This document shows positions 18,026 through 28,067 of a DNA stretch of 64,000 nt, in pieces. The position numbers and the translations under genes were made by a program. The notes below the pieces were generated by a model. That model did no database searches. It was not told where the DNA came from and saw only the letters and a list, made by a program, of their open reading frames with translations. Within the stretch, counting starts at the first letter, position 1, and each line of letters opens with the position of its first letter. The stretch is taken from NCBI RefSeq assembly GCF_003316765.1, contig NZ_NIJF01000039.1, positions 1 through 64,000 of the forward strand. Direction: 5' to 3'. This DNA comes from Bacillus sp. P14.5. GTDB lineage: Bacteria; Bacillota; Bacilli; Bacillales; Bacillaceae_B.

Positions 18026-18713
18026 TTGTTTAACATTCTCGTTATAGAAGACGATTTAACTTTATTTCAAGAAATCAAAGAACGTTTGTCTCAGTGGTCC
18101 TATGAAGTTCACGGAATCCGTGATTTTGCATTGGTCCTTCAGGAATTCACTGAGCTTAAACCCGACTTGGTCATCATTGATATCCAGCTTCCCAAGTTTG
18201 ACGGCTTTCATTGGTGCCGTCTGATACGCTCGCACTCCAATGTGCCAATCATCTTTTTATCCTCCCGTGATCATCCTACAGACATGGTCATGTCCATGCA
18301 GCTCGGAGCAGATGATTTCATTCAAAAGCCCTTTCATTTTGAGGTGCTGGTCGCCAAAATTCAGGCTACTCTGCGGCGGGTGTACAACTATAATACGGAA
18401 AGCATCCATCTCAAGACATGGAATGGGGCGACAGTGGATTATGAAAAAACACGGTATCCAATGAGTCGGGCGCTATTGAGCTGACGAAAAATGAGATCTT
18501 CATCCTCAAGCTTCTAATTGAAGAAAAAACAAGATTGTCAGCAGGGAAAAATTAATGGAAAGCTTATGGGATGATAAACGGTTCATCAGTGACAATACCC
18601 TCACCGTCAATGTCAATCGGCTGCGAAAGCACCTGCAGGATATCGGTCTGGGGAGCTTCATTCAAACAAAGGTCGGCCAGGGATATATCGCTAAGGAAGA
18701 GGACAACCAATGA
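18026..18713 (+). pseudogene. bceR: BceR-like response regulator, broken by two frameshifts
   Basis: An OmpR-family regulator. The receiver domain (about residues 1-120) has IEDD, the phospho-acceptor region LVIIDIQLPKFDGF and the Lys in FIQKPFHFEVL. The winged-helix domain is split: one A is missing in A6 at 18444-18449 and another in A6 at 18524-18529. With both restored it reads TVSNESGAIELTKNEIF, then KIVSREKLMESLWDDKRFIS, then VNVNRLRKHLQDIGLG and TKVGQGYIAKE, about 229 residues. TTG at 18026 is preferred, with GGGTGGTG at the right distance; GTG at 18014 is also in frame. The stop overlaps the kinase start (ATGA). It is expected to activate the transporter genes at 19815. Confidence 0.82.
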
Positions 18714-19714
18714 TCCGGCTGTTTCTAAGAGAAAGACTCAGTTGGATTTCCCTCAATCTTTTCTTACTGGCCTTCCTGATCTTTGTCTCATATCTTGATC
18801 CGTCCATCCCGCTCACGCCCGTGTTGTATTTCGCCTTCTTAGCTCTGCTTGTTTTTTCTATCTTTCTTGCCATTCGATACAACAAAGAAACCAAGTTTTA
18901 TAAAGAATTGACTGAGCGCGAAGATGACCTTGACCCCTCCACCCTCGTCAATGGCAGCAGCCCGTTTGAAAAAATCGTTGAAGAAAGCTTGGCTGGACAA
19001 AGCGAAGCGCTGCGAAAATCAGCTTCCCACAACCAACTGATGTTCGAGCAGGAAAAGGATGATCTCCTTTCCTGGATTCATGAGGTGAAAACACCTCTGA
19101 CGGCCATGCACCTGATCATTGGCAGAATCGGTGATCAGCCATTGAAGGCCTCCTTGACATACGAATGGCTGAGGATTCACCTTCTTCTGGACCAGCAGCT
19201 TCATCAAAAGAGAATATCTTTTATTGAAAGTGATCTCTACATAGAAAAGACCAGCTTGGAAGAACTCCTCTATGGTGAAATCAAGATGCTTCAATCCTGG
19301 TGCATTCAAAAAGGGATTGGCTTTGACATCGATTTAAAGGCTGGCATAGTTTTAAGCGATAGCAAATGGCTTGCCTTCATTCTCAGACAGATTTTATCCA
19401 ATGCGGTAAAATACAGTGATCAAGAAGACATCAGGATTAACAGTCATCATGAAAACGGCAATGTCATTTTGAGAATCCAGGACTTCGGAAGGGGGATCGA
19501 TCCAAAAGACCTTCCAAGGATTTATGATAAAGGCTTTACCTCTACGACTGTTCATCAAGACAGTGCCTCCACCGGAATGGGACTTTACCTTGCCAAAAAG
19601 GCAGCCGAACCTCTCCACTTGGATTTGCATGTGAAATCAGTACCTCGGGCGGGGACCACTTTCACTCTGACCTTCCCCAAGGAAAATGATTTCATAACCA
19701 TCACGAGCATGTGA
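18710..19714 (+). CDS. bceS: BceS-like intramembrane-sensing histidine kinase
   Basis: 334 residues. Two closely spaced membrane helices (about residues 12-33 and 38-58) are separated by only a few external residues, the hallmark of kinases that sense through their ABC transporter. The phospho-acceptor His lies in DDLLSWIHEVKTPLTAMHLI (about residue 124). The ATPase part has QILSNAVKYS, DFGRGIDPKDLPRIYDKGF and STGMGLYLAKKAA. It is coupled to the regulator gene by ATGA. In the Bce system the kinase autophosphorylates when the partner transporter engages an antimicrobial peptide. The exact inducer (bacitracin or another peptide) cannot be read from sequence. Confidence 0.9.
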   Translation: MIRLFLRERLSWISLNLFLLAFLIFVSYLDPSIPLTPVLYFAFLALLVFSIFLAIRYNKETKFYKELTEREDDLDPSTLVNGSSPFEKIVEESLAGQSEALRKSASHNQLMFEQEKDDLLSWIHEVKTPLTAMHLIIGRIGDQPLKASLTYEWLRIHLLLDQQLHQKRISFIESDLYIEKTSLEELLYGEIKMLQSWCIQKGIGFDIDLKAGIVLSDSKWLAFILRQILSNAVKYSDQEDIRINSHHENGNVILRIQDFGRGIDPKDLPRIYDKGFTSTTVHQDSASTGMGLYLAKKAAEPLHLDLHVKSVPRAGTTFTLTFPKENDFITITSM

Positions 19715-19784
19715 CAAAACTGTCACATGCTTTTGCTTATTGTTAGATGATTCGAAGGAAATTCCCTCTCTCCCTTACTATAAT
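19708..19784 (+). promoter_or_regulatory. BceR-type operator and promoter of bceAB
   Basis: GCATGTGAC-AAAACT-GTCACATGC at about 19704-19728 contains TGACA-N4-TGTCA, close to the TNACA-N4-TGTAA pattern reported for BceR-like regulators. The -10 TATAAT lies at 19779-19784, and the region 17 bases upstream (AAGGAA) is a poor -35, as expected for an activator-dependent promoter. The same inverted repeat could also act as a weak terminator of bceRS. Confidence 0.6.
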
Positions 19785-19814
19785 TAAAGTATCAATCAAA
19801 AGGAGTTTGAAGCG

Positions 19815-20579
19815 ATGAATATTTTAGAAGCAATCAAAATCCAAAAAAACTACGGAAATAAATTTAATAAACAGGAAGTACTGAAAGGGATCGACCTTTC
19901 AATCGGGGAAGGGGAGTTTGTCGGCATCATGGGGGCTTCCGGCTCCGGAAAGACTACCTTGCTCAATGTCTTGTCATCCATTGATAAAGTCAGTGGCGGC
20001 AGCATTACCATCAACGGCAATGAAATGACCTCACTTAAAGAAAAGCAGCTTGCTCAGTTTCGTAAGAATCACTTAGGGTTCATCTTCCAAGAGTATAACC
20101 TGCTCGACACCCTGACGGTCAAAGAAAACATATTGCTTCCTCTTTCCATCACAAAAACACCCCGGAAGGAAGCTGAGCAAAGATTCAAGGCTCTAGGGGA
20201 AGAACTGGGAATCTTCGATATTAAAGATAAATATCCTAATGAGATATCAGGAGGACAGAAGCAGCGCACCTCCGCGGCAAGGGCGTTCATCCATGAACCA
20301 AGCATCATCTTTGCCGATGAACCGACTGGGGCCCTTGATTCTAAATCCGCTTCCGACCTTCTTAATAAACTTGCCGATTTGAATCAAAAAAGAAAGGCGA
20401 CCATTGCGATGGTCACTCATGACCCGACTGCCGCAAGCTTCTGCAGCAGAGTCATCTTCATTAAAGACGGACAGATTTATACCCAGCTCATAAAAGGGGA
20501 ACAATCCCGGCAGAGCTTTTTCAAAGATATCATCAAGACCCAGGCGGTACTAGGCGGTGTTCAGTATGAGCATGAATGA
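19815..20579 (+). CDS. bceA: BceA-like ABC transporter ATP-binding protein
   Basis: A 254-residue ATPase of the peptide-detoxification (PepExporter-like) type. Walker [10 protein letters not shown] is at about residue 40, the Q-loop is in [15 protein letters not shown], the signature is [10 protein letters not shown] at about residue 146, and Walker B is [14 protein letters not shown] with the switch His in MVTHDP. The ATG follows AAAGGAG. It overlaps bceB by about 14 bases. With BceB it would free cell-wall precursors from antimicrobial peptides and signal to BceS. Confidence 0.92.
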   Translation: MNILEAIKIQKNYGNKFNKQEVLKGIDLSIGEGEFVGIMGASGSGKTTLLNVLSSIDKVSGGSITINGNEMTSLKEKQLAQFRKNHLGFIFQEYNLLDTLTVKENILLPLSITKTPRKEAEQRFKALGEELGIFDIKDKYPNEISGGQKQRTSAARAFIHEPSIIFADEPTGALDSKSASDLLNKLADLNQKRKATIAMVTHDPTAASFCSRVIFIKDGQIYTQLIKGEQSRQSFFKDIIKTQAVLGGVQYEHE

Positions 20580-22512
20580 TCTTATCTTCCGCAACCTGAA
20601 GAAAAACCTTAAGAACTATTATCTGTATGTTTTCGCCTTGATTTTTAGTGTGGCCTTATACTTTGCGTTTGTCACATTGCAATTTGATCCCTCAATGGAT
20701 GAAACTAAAGGATCGATAAAAGGGGCAGCGGCAGTGAGGGCCGCATCGATCTTACTTGTGGCAATTGTCTCGATTTTCCTGCTCTATGCCAACAATATCT
20801 TTATCAAAAGACGCAGCAAAGAAATCGGACTGTTCCAATTGATTGGAATGACGAAAGGACGAATTTTCCGCCTCTTGAGCGTTGAAAATTTCATTCTTTA
20901 TTTCGGCTCCATCATTGCGGGAATCTTCATCGGCTTTTCTTTTTCAAAGCTGATCATCATGGTCCTGTTTAAAGTGACCGGAGTCGACGCCATCGCCGCC
21001 CTTCACTTTTCCGAACGCGCCTTGATCCAGACCTTGATCGTCTTTGCGGGGATCTACCTTCTGATCATGCTTATGAACTATACATTCATCAAGAGGCAGA
21101 GCATCCTCTCGTTATTTAACGTAGTCTCTTCGACAGAGGAAAGGGTAAAGAAAATCTCTGTCTGGGAAGTTCTCATGGGCATCCTCGGTCTGCTCCTGAT
21201 TCTTTCGGGATACTATATTTCTTCCAAGTTATTTGGTGGAGATTTCAACACGATTAATCAATTATTCTCAGCAATGGCCTTCATCCTGGCATCTGTCATC
21301 ATTGGGACTTACTTCTTTTACAAAGGGTCTGTCCGTTTCATCGCCAACCTGATCAGAAACAGAAAGAACGGCTATTTAAATATCTATGAAGTGCTGTCCC
21401 TTTCATCCATCATGTTCCGGATGAAATCAAACGCTCTTCTTTTGACTATTATCACTACTGTATCTGCGCTTGCCATCGGACTGCTTTCTCTGAGCTATAT
21501 TTCGTATTATTCAGCTGAGAAATTGGCGAAAAGCAACGTCCCGGCAGATTTTACATTTACGACTGTGGAAGAAGCACAGCAGTTCAAAGGCCTGCTGGGG
21601 GAGAACGAGATTTCCTTCACTGAAGAAACAATCGAGGTGCTTCAAGTCAATTTGGACGCTTCTGAAATCATTGAATCCACAATTAATGAGATGAACATGA
21701 ACCCGGAAGAATTAGCGTTTCCTGTGATAGGTGAAAGGTCGGCAGAGGGGATCGAGCTTGAGGAAGATGAGGTAGTGTTTACTGGATATAATGATTTGGT
21801 ACAGTCCTTCCTCTCATTAAAGGATTCAGGGAGCGTGACATTACTCGGCAATTCTGTTGAAATCCCACAAAAATATCTGGGAATAGAAAAAGAGTATTAC
21901 GTCTCCTGGTATTTTACTGCCGGCGGTGTTCCTGTTGCCGTGGTGGACGAATCCATCTTTGAACGCCTTAAGAATGATCTTGATCTGGAAATTCAAAGGC
22001 CTTCTTCTCTTTACATTGGTATTGAAATCAAGGATGGTTCTCAAATAGAGGAAGCAAATGAGCTTTTCAATGAGACAGATCTAGCCGAAAAAGGCGGCAA
22101 TGACTCACAATTGGCGATGAGTACCGGACAAAAGCAAACCATGGGCGTCGTCATGTTCATTGTCGGATTCCTGGGACTGACGTTCCTGATCACCTCCGGA
22201 TGCATCCTCTACTTCAAACAAATGGATGAGAGTGAAAGTGAACGCCAGCACTATACGATCCTGAGAAAACTTGGTTATACCCAAAGCGATCTCCTGAAAG
22301 GAATCCAACTGAAGCAGGTATACAATTTTGGAATTCCTCTGGTTACAGGGCTGCTTCACAGCTACTTTGCCATTAAATCAGGATGGTTTTTATTCGGCAC
22401 CGAGTTATGGACACCGATGATCATCGTTATGGGGCTTTATACAGCACTCTATTCGATATTTGGGGTATTGTCTGTTCTGTATTATAAAAAAGTAATTAAA
22501 GAAGCTTTATAA
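20566..22512 (+). CDS. bceB: BceB-like FtsX-family ABC permease
   Basis: About 648 residues. The N-terminus [18 protein letters not shown] matches BceB proteins. About ten membrane segments are predicted, with a large extracytoplasmic domain of about 200 residues between the seventh and eighth (about residues 320-525), the known peptide-sensing feature of BceB transporters. FtsX-type cores are at about residues 60-160 and 535-640. A GTG at 20557 is in frame, but the ATG at 20566 suits the GGCGGTG site. It overlaps bceA. It senses and removes antimicrobial peptides and passes the signal to the kinase. A terminator follows at 22519. Confidence 0.9.
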   Translation: MSMNDLIFRNLKKNLKNYYLYVFALIFSVALYFAFVTLQFDPSMDETKGSIKGAAAVRAASILLVAIVSIFLLYANNIFIKRRSKEIGLFQLIGMTKGRIFRLLSVENFILYFGSIIAGIFIGFSFSKLIIMVLFKVTGVDAIAALHFSERALIQTLIVFAGIYLLIMLMNYTFIKRQSILSLFNVVSSTEERVKKISVWEVLMGILGLLLILSGYYISSKLFGGDFNTINQLFSAMAFILASVIIGTYFFYKGSVRFIANLIRNRKNGYLNIYEVLSLSSIMFRMKSNALLLTIITTVSALAIGLLSLSYISYYSAEKLAKSNVPADFTFTTVEEAQQFKGLLGENEISFTEETIEVLQVNLDASEIIESTINEMNMNPEELAFPVIGERSAEGIELEEDEVVFTGYNDLVQSFLSLKDSGSVTLLGNSVEIPQKYLGIEKEYYVSWYFTAGGVPVAVVDESIFERLKNDLDLEIQRPSSLYIGIEIKDGSQIEEANELFNETDLAEKGGNDSQLAMSTGQKQTMGVVMFIVGFLGLTFLITSGCILYFKQMDESESERQHYTILRKLGYTQSDLLKGIQLKQVYNFGIPLVTGLLHSYFAIKSGWFLFGTELWTPMIIVMGLYTALYSIFGVLSVLYYKKVIKEAL

Positions 22513-22518
22513 AATGTA

Positions 22519-22553
22519 AGCCTCAGTTATTGCGACTGGGGTTTTTATTTTTT
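22519..22553 (+). terminator. Rho-independent terminator of bceAB
   Basis: CCTCAGT pairs with ACTGGGG (allowing G-U) around TATTGCG and is followed by TTTTTATTTTTT. Confidence 0.75.
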
Positions 22554-22650
22554 CACACCTTGTTTTTGCCCATCATTTTATACAAGTATCTTTGGTACTG
22601 GACTTCTTCTAAACTATCACTCTTATTACTTGTAAATATATTTATATAGT

Positions 22651-22668
22651 TTGTGAAATATTTCACAA
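22651..22668. promoter_or_regulatory. Rex operator upstream of lctP
   Basis: TTGTGAAATATTTCACAA is a perfect palindrome and an exact match to the Bacillus Rex consensus TTGTGAAWWWWTTCACAA. It lies about 80 bases before the lactate permease ATG. Rex releases DNA when NADH rises, so lactate transport would be induced under low oxygen. TATAAT at 22711-22716 may be the -10, but no good -35 is visible. Confidence 0.88.
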
Positions 22669-22747
22669 ATAATCCACATACTTTTCAACTACCTCATCGT
22701 ATACTAAGGATATAATCAATCACCTCATAAAAAAGGGATGAACAACT

Positions 22748-24394
22748 ATGAATATATTTGAACTCCTTACCGCATTGACACCGGTTTTAGCTGTGTTTGT
22801 TTTTCTCGTCATTTTGCGCATGCCCGCTTCCCGGGCAATGCCCATCAGCTTAGCCGCCACAGCACTATTAGCTTTCTTTGTTTGGAAGGTTCCTGCTGTC
22901 CAAATCACAGCCGCAGCAATAGAGGGAATCCTTATCTCTGTCTCCATCTTGTGGATTGTTTTTGGGGCGATTTTACTGCTGAACACACTCTCCAACAGCG
23001 GCGCCCTCGACTCCATTCGTCATGGATTCACACAGATATCCGCAGACAGGCGTGTTCAGCTCATCATCATAGCCTGGCTTTTTGGCTCTTTTATCGAAGG
23101 GGCAGCCGGTTTCGGTACTCCTGCTGCGATAGGGGCTCCCTTACTTGTCGCCTTGGGGTTTCCTCCTCTGGCAGCCGTCTCCCTAGCTTTGATAGCAGAC
23201 AGTTCAGCCGTTTCATTTGGAGCCGTCGGAACCCCGATGATCGTAGGGGTTAAACAAGGACTTAACGAGGGAGTGTCATTGGCTGAAATCGTAGAGAATG
23301 GCTTGGGCAATATGTCCATCAACCAATTTCTGCAGGAAGTTGCCAGCACAGCCGTTTTCATTGACTTATTCATAGGGTCGTTCATTCCCGTCATCCTTGT
23401 GATGATGCTGACCAGGTTTTTTGGAGAAAACCGCTCTTGGAAGGAAGGAGCCGAACTATTACCGTTTGCTATTTTTACGGGTCTAAGTTTTACAGTCCCG
23501 GCCTTTTTGACGGCGACCCTTCTCGGCCCGGAATTCCCTTCCATCATAGGGGGACTGGTTGGACTCGCGATTGTGGTGCCAGCTGCTAAAAGAGGATTTC
23601 TGCTGCCAGACAAACCTTGGGATTTCTCAGACACTCCATCAGAGACGGTAAACATTCAACCCCTGACAGCAGAGAAAACAATGCCGCTGTTGCTGGCGTG
23701 GCTTCCATATCTGCTGGTCGCGGTATTCCTGGTATTGACCAGACTTGATTTCCTCCCTGTGAAGGGGTGGCTCAGGGAAGTGAAAGTTGAATGGGCCTCC
23801 ATTCTGGGGACAGAAATCAGTACCTCCTTTGAACCTCTGTACCTCCCGGGATCTATTTTTATCCTCGTCGTGGCTCTGACCATTCTCTTTCATAAAATGA
23901 ATGGTTCGCTTGTTAGAAAAACATTTAGTCAGTCTGCTAAAACTATGGGGGGAAGCATTATTGCCCTCGGAACCGCTGTCCCGATGGTCAGGATCTTCAT
24001 CAATTCCGGGGTGAACCTGGCTGACTTGGACAGCATGCCAATGGAACTGGCCGCAATGGTTTCCGAAGTGATCGGCGGCAACTGGCCGCTCGCTGCCCCG
24101 GTTATCGGGGCACTCGGCTCATTCATCTCAGGAAGCGCCACTTTCAGCAACATGATGTTCTCCCTGTTTCAGTTCAGTGTCGCAGATAGTATCGGAGTGG
24201 ATACCAGAGTGGTGCTTGCCCTGCAAGTTCTTGGCGCGAACTGGGGGAATATGATCTGCGTCTTGAATGTCGTCGCGGCTGCTTCTGTTGTGAACCTCGG
24301 AGGAAAAGAGGGAACCATCATCCGGATGACTTTGATCCCAATGCTCTTCTATGCTTTGCTTGCCGGTGTGATTGGGTTTCTGCTTCTGATTTAA
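22748..24394 (+). CDS. lctP: L-lactate permease
   Basis: A 548-residue membrane protein of the LctP family with about 13 hydrophobic segments. Diagnostic blocks are [20 protein letters not shown] (about residues 115-134), [14 protein letters not shown]-like sequence, and [17 protein letters not shown] (about 457-473). It exchanges or co-transports lactate with protons across the cytoplasmic membrane. The start ATG follows AAAAGGGATG. The Rex operator upstream ties it to redox control, as for ldh-lctP in Bacillus subtilis, but no ldh gene is adjacent here. A strong terminator ends the transcript. Confidence 0.95.
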   Translation: MNIFELLTALTPVLAVFVFLVILRMPASRAMPISLAATALLAFFVWKVPAVQITAAAIEGILISVSILWIVFGAILLLNTLSNSGALDSIRHGFTQISADRRVQLIIIAWLFGSFIEGAAGFGTPAAIGAPLLVALGFPPLAAVSLALIADSSAVSFGAVGTPMIVGVKQGLNEGVSLAEIVENGLGNMSINQFLQEVASTAVFIDLFIGSFIPVILVMMLTRFFGENRSWKEGAELLPFAIFTGLSFTVPAFLTATLLGPEFPSIIGGLVGLAIVVPAAKRGFLLPDKPWDFSDTPSETVNIQPLTAEKTMPLLLAWLPYLLVAVFLVLTRLDFLPVKGWLREVKVEWASILGTEISTSFEPLYLPGSIFILVVALTILFHKMNGSLVRKTFSQSAKTMGGSIIALGTAVPMVRIFINSGVNLADLDSMPMELAAMVSEVIGGNWPLAAPVIGALGSFISGSATFSNMMFSLFQFSVADSIGVDTRVVLALQVLGANWGNMICVLNVVAAASVVNLGGKEGTIIRMTLIPMLFYALLAGVIGFLLLI

Positions 24395-24400
24395 CGTTTC

Positions 24401-24436
24401 AAGCTCTCTTCCAACAGGAAGGGAGCTTTTTTTTAG
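24401..24436 (+). terminator. Rho-independent terminator of lctP
   Basis: AGCTCTCTTCC pairs with GGAAGGGAGCT (one mismatch) around AACA and is followed by a run of eight T. Confidence 0.85.
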
Positions 24437-24545
24437 TTTAAACTGAGAGCTCTTACCAGTTACCCCTTAGAGGCGTTTCTTGAAAACAAGGCTGTAATTG
24501 GGTATTCTTAAGCTACAATGACCCAGATGAAGGTGTGTGTTCGAA

Positions 24546-25253
24546 TTGCGTATAAATAAATTTATCAGTGAAGCCGGAAAAGCGTCGCGGCGGGGAGCTG
24601 ACAGACTCATTGAAGAAGGAAGAGTCACGATCAATGGCAAAAAAGCGAAAATCGGCGATCAGGTTGAACCAGGTGACGATATCAGGGTAAGCGGCCAGCA
24701 GCTGCGTGTTGCCCGGAACAATGTCTATATTGCACTCAATAAACCGGTCGGAATCACAAGCACCACTGAAAAAAATGTGAAAGGCAACATCGTTGACCTT
24801 GTTAACCACCCATTAAGAATCTTCAACATCGGACGGCTTGATAAAGACTCTGATGGCTTAATTTTGATGACCAACGACGGAGATATCGTCAACGAAATTC
24901 TCCGTGCGGAAAATGAGCATGAAAAAGAGTACAACGTTTCTGTAGACAAGCCTATAACCCCTGAATTTTTGCAGCAGATGTCTGAAGGCGTCAAGATATT
25001 GGGGACCAAGACCCTCCCTTGTAAGGTGGAACAGCTTTCCAAGTTTGATTTTAAAATCATCCTGACACAAGGGCTCAACAGACAGATCCGCCGCATGTGT
25101 GAAGCTCTGGGTTATGATGTACTCCGGCTCCAGCGGGTACGAATCATGAATATCCACTTAGGTAATCTCCCCGTAGGCCAGTGGCGCGACCTTTCCAAAA
25201 AAGAGAAAAAGCAATTATTCAGTGACCTGGATTATGAGCCGAAGGAATGGTAA
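24546..25253 (+). CDS. rluF: RluF-type 23S rRNA pseudouridine synthase
   Basis: An S4 domain ([20 protein letters not shown], residues 1-45) is followed by a RsuA-family pseudouridine synthase domain. The catalytic Asp lies in [18 protein letters not shown] (about residue 103). The later blocks [19 protein letters not shown] and RIMNIHLG are typical of RluF. It would isomerise uridine in the 23S rRNA peptidyl-transferase region. About 235 residues. TTG at 24546 is favoured because AAGGTG at 24531 is too close to the GTG at 24537; the GTG start would add three residues. The gap before it contains a faint R1 remnant. Confidence 0.88.
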   Translation: MRINKFISEAGKASRRGADRLIEEGRVTINGKKAKIGDQVEPGDDIRVSGQQLRVARNNVYIALNKPVGITSTTEKNVKGNIVDLVNHPLRIFNIGRLDKDSDGLILMTNDGDIVNEILRAENEHEKEYNVSVDKPITPEFLQQMSEGVKILGTKTLPCKVEQLSKFDFKIILTQGLNRQIRRMCEALGYDVLRLQRVRIMNIHLGNLPVGQWRDLSKKEKKQLFSDLDYEPKEW

Positions 25254-25309
25254 GGCGGGCTTCGTGAGTTAGGCTGTATGATGAGCTTGATTATATTTTG
25301 TGACCCTTT

Positions 25310-25434
25310 TGATGTCCCTTGCTCTTGCTGCGAGGGACATCCTTTTTGGTTTTTTTAATTTTGATGTTCCTCGCTTACCTTCCGAGGGACACATCTTTGG
25401 GTTTTTCGGATTTGATGTACCCCGCTCCGCTCAC
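25310..25434. repeat. Tandem hairpin repeats of about 50 bp
   Basis: Two full units and a partial third start with TTGATGT(C/T)CCT and contain inverted arms: GATGTCCCT...AGGGACATC (25311-25342), GATGTTCCTCG...CGAGGGACACATC (25363-25394), then GATGTACCCCGCTCC. Each full hairpin is followed by a T-rich run, so they may act as serial terminators of the rluF transcript. Confidence 0.65.
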
Positions 25435-25531
25435 TAACGCCCCGTCAACAAAAAATAGTCACCTTTTCACTAAGTTCACTCTATTTTTCCTGAAAAAAGG
25501 GTATACATATTACTATACAAAGGAGGCTGCT

Positions 25532-26313
25532 ATGACATTCTATATATTTGATGTGGACGGTGTTCTGACAGATGAACATGCCCGTCCCAGTGAAGAGGTA
25601 TTACATACAATCGAGAAGCTGCACAAACAAAACGAACATCTCGCGTTCATCACCGGCCGCTCCAGGAAATGGCTGGCTGACAATATCTTTTCTTCCTTGG
25701 ATGAGGAGGAAGATTGGTCAGGCCTATTCTGCGTCGCGGAGCATGGAGCCATAAAAGGAAAAGGGCCGGATGTAGAAAAGTGGGAGCTTGATAAAGACTT
25801 CGTAGTGTCTGATGACGTAAAAGACAAACTGATTAAGATCAGCCAAAAACAAGATTATGATGGACTCATTGAATGGGATGATACCAAGGAATCCATGGGA
25901 ACCGTCGAGTCGGTCCACGGAGACCCGGAAGACAAGGAACACCTAAAAAAACACAAAAGGCGTTAAATGCCTATTCCAAAGAAGCAGAAGAAGTTGCTGA
26001 TAAGCACAATAAAAAGGTTGTAGTCTCTACCTATGGTGTCGATGTTGTGCCGCAGGATCTTTCCAAAAAAATCGGTGCCGAGTGGGTTTTCGGCCAAGCT
26101 TCGGCAGAAGGGAAACCTGTCTATGTGTTCGGAGACAGCCATGGAGATTTCGTTATGGCTGAAACCGCCTGCCAATGCGGTGCCAAGGATGTGACCTTCT
26201 TTTGGGTAGGAGACGGCGATGCGCCTGAGAGCAAGGATGAGAATATCACCATTAAGAGTTCAAACGAGAATTATGCAAAGGGTACTCTCGAAGTATTGAA
26301 CGAACTTCTCTAG
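25532..26313 (+). pseudogene. HAD-IIB (Cof-like) phosphatase, frameshifted
   Basis: The N-terminal motif I is FDVDGVLTDE (Asp nucleophile), motif II FITGRS, and the C-terminal motif is VFGDSHGDFVMAE. The frame stops at 25966 just after A7 at 25945-25951. One more A gives HLKKTQKALNAYSKEAEEVADKHN and a continuous protein of about 260 residues. HAD-IIB enzymes dephosphorylate sugar or related phosphates; the substrate is unknown. The ATG is preceded by AAAGGAGG. It is probably intact in the organism because both halves are conserved in sense and spacing. Confidence 0.8.
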
Positions 26314-26325
26314 CAGACATTAGCT

Positions 26326-26361
26326 GGTCCTCTGCCTTCAGCATGGCAGAGGACCTTTTTA
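26326..26361 (+). terminator. Rho-independent terminator of the HAD gene
   Basis: GGTCCTCTGCC pairs perfectly with GGCAGAGGACC around TTCAGCAT and is followed by TTTTT. Confidence 0.88.
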
Positions 26362-26437
26362 TGGGTAAAAAGCAATGAAGTCCAATTTATGTTATCATTA
26401 AAAAGTTGGATACTCTCAAATTTTTGAGAGGTGAAGT

Positions 26438-27928
26438 ATGAAAAAAGCGACTCATGTATTTTGGTTTGCATTGGCTATCTCGTTGATAGTCGTTATCTGG
26501 GGGGCTGCGGCTCCCAAACATCTAAATAATTTTTCATCTGAACTGACCGGCCGTATTTTAAGTGACTTTGGCTGGTTCTACTTGCTGATTGTTATCGCCA
26601 TTCTTCTTTTCTGTGTTTTCCTGATGTTTTCCCGATTTGGCAAGTTAAAACTGGGAAAGAAGGATGACGAGCCCGAGTTCAGCAGATCTTCTTGGTTTGC
26701 GATGCTCTTCAGTGCCGGAATGGGAATCGGCCTTGTCTTTTGGACAACCGCCGAGCCCATTTCTCACGCTTTCATCAACAGCCCTACAAGTGAAGAAGGA
26801 TCGAATGAAGCGATTAAAGAAGCGTTGAAATACTCTTTCTTTCACTGGGGCATCCACGCCTGGGCCGTCTATGCTATCGTCGGATTGATCCTGGCCTATT
26901 TTAAATTTAATAAAGGGGCTCCCGGTTTGATCAGTGCCACTCTGACTCCTCTGTTTGGGGAAGAGCTGATGAGAGGGCCTCTTGGAAAAATGATAGATGT
27001 CCTGGCTGTATTTGCGACAGTCATCGGTGTAGCGGCCACACTTGGTTTCGGCTCTGCGCAAATTACTGGAGGACTCTCCTATCTATTCGGTTTCCCGGAT
27101 ACTTTTGCCGTACAGCTGACTGTACTTGCGATCGCAACCGTACTGTTCATCTGGTCCGCATGGTCGGGTATCGGAAAAGGTATCAAGTACCTAAGCAATA
27201 TCAATATGGCACTCGCGATATTATTGCTGGTGGTTCTCTTTATTGTCGGACCCACCATGTATATCCTCAATATGTTCACACACACTCTGGGAAGCTATGT
27301 TTCCGACTTCTTTGACATGAGCCTGAGACTTGCTCCTTTAAGTGAAGACAAGCGGAGCTGGATTGATGGCTGGACCATCTTTTACTGGGCTTGGTGGATT
27401 TCCTGGGCGCCGTTCGTCGGAATTTTCATTGCCCGCATTTCAAAGGGACGGACAGTAAAGGAATTCCTTTTTGGTGTACTCCTGCTTCCATCGCTGGTAT
27501 GTTTCATCTTCTTCGCTGTTTTCGGAGTTTCTGCCCTGAACCTTGAGCAGCTTGGTACTGCGGCTATTTCTGACCTCACATTGGAAACCTCCACATTCGG
27601 AGTACTAGCAGAGTACCCACTGGGAACGTTCATGTCCATCTTGACCGTCGTGGTGATTGCGATTTTCTTCATCACCTCTGCGGATTCTGCCACATTTGTG
27701 CTTGGCATGCTGAGCACGAACGGAGAGCTGAATCCTGGAAACTCTGTTAAAATCGGCTGGGGCCTGATCCAATCCACCATTGCGGCAGTCGTCGTGTATT
27801 TCGGCGGCACCCAAGGCCTGCAGAACATGCTGATCATTGCAGCCCTTCCGTTTGCAGTGGTGTTAATATTGATGGGCGTCTCTTTCTTTAAAGACATACA
27901 GAAAGAGGGAAAATCTCAACAAAAGTAA
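26438..27928 (+). CDS. opuD: BCCT family glycine betaine transporter (OpuD-like)
   Basis: A 496-residue sodium-coupled osmolyte carrier with about 12 membrane segments. The family glycine motif is AMLFSAGMGIGLVFW (about residues 88-102). FHWGIHAWAVYAIVGLILAY and the signature IFYWAWWISWAPFVGIFIAR (about 309-328) follow, and ITSADSATFVLGM is near the end. The overall order matches OpuD of Bacillus subtilis. It imports glycine betaine for osmoprotection; choline or another quaternary amine cannot be excluded. The ATG follows GAGAGGTGA, which is part of a small inverted repeat CTCTCAAATTTTTGAGAG. Confidence 0.92.
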   Translation: MKKATHVFWFALAISLIVVIWGAAAPKHLNNFSSELTGRILSDFGWFYLLIVIAILLFCVFLMFSRFGKLKLGKKDDEPEFSRSSWFAMLFSAGMGIGLVFWTTAEPISHAFINSPTSEEGSNEAIKEALKYSFFHWGIHAWAVYAIVGLILAYFKFNKGAPGLISATLTPLFGEELMRGPLGKMIDVLAVFATVIGVAATLGFGSAQITGGLSYLFGFPDTFAVQLTVLAIATVLFIWSAWSGIGKGIKYLSNINMALAILLLVVLFIVGPTMYILNMFTHTLGSYVSDFFDMSLRLAPLSEDKRSWIDGWTIFYWAWWISWAPFVGIFIARISKGRTVKEFLFGVLLLPSLVCFIFFAVFGVSALNLEQLGTAAISDLTLETSTFGVLAEYPLGTFMSILTVVVIAIFFITSADSATFVLGMLSTNGELNPGNSVKIGWGLIQSTIAAVVVYFGGTQGLQNMLIIAALPFAVVLILMGVSFFKDIQKEGKSQQK

Positions 27929-27958
27929 ATAACCAGATTCAATCTAAGAGTATCCAAT

Positions 27959-27994
27959 ACAAGCACTGTTCCTTCAATGGAGCAGTGCTTTTCT
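27959..27994 (+). terminator. Rho-independent terminator of the BCCT gene
   Basis: AAGCACTG pairs with CAGTGCTT and is followed by TTCT. Confidence 0.7.
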
Positions 27995-28067
27995 ATTACC
28001 ATATGAAAATAAGGTATAATGAAATTGTCTGAATAGCAGAATAAATGTATTGCGGGGACGGATACGG

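Noticed and set aside
19704-19728. Simple terminator of bceRS
   Set aside because: The hairpin has only a short T-rich tail, and its core fits the BceR operator pattern; a regulatory role is preferred, though a double function is possible.
23056-23655. 199-residue minus-strand frame inside lctP
   Set aside because: It is complementary to conserved lactate permease codons and is a shadow frame.
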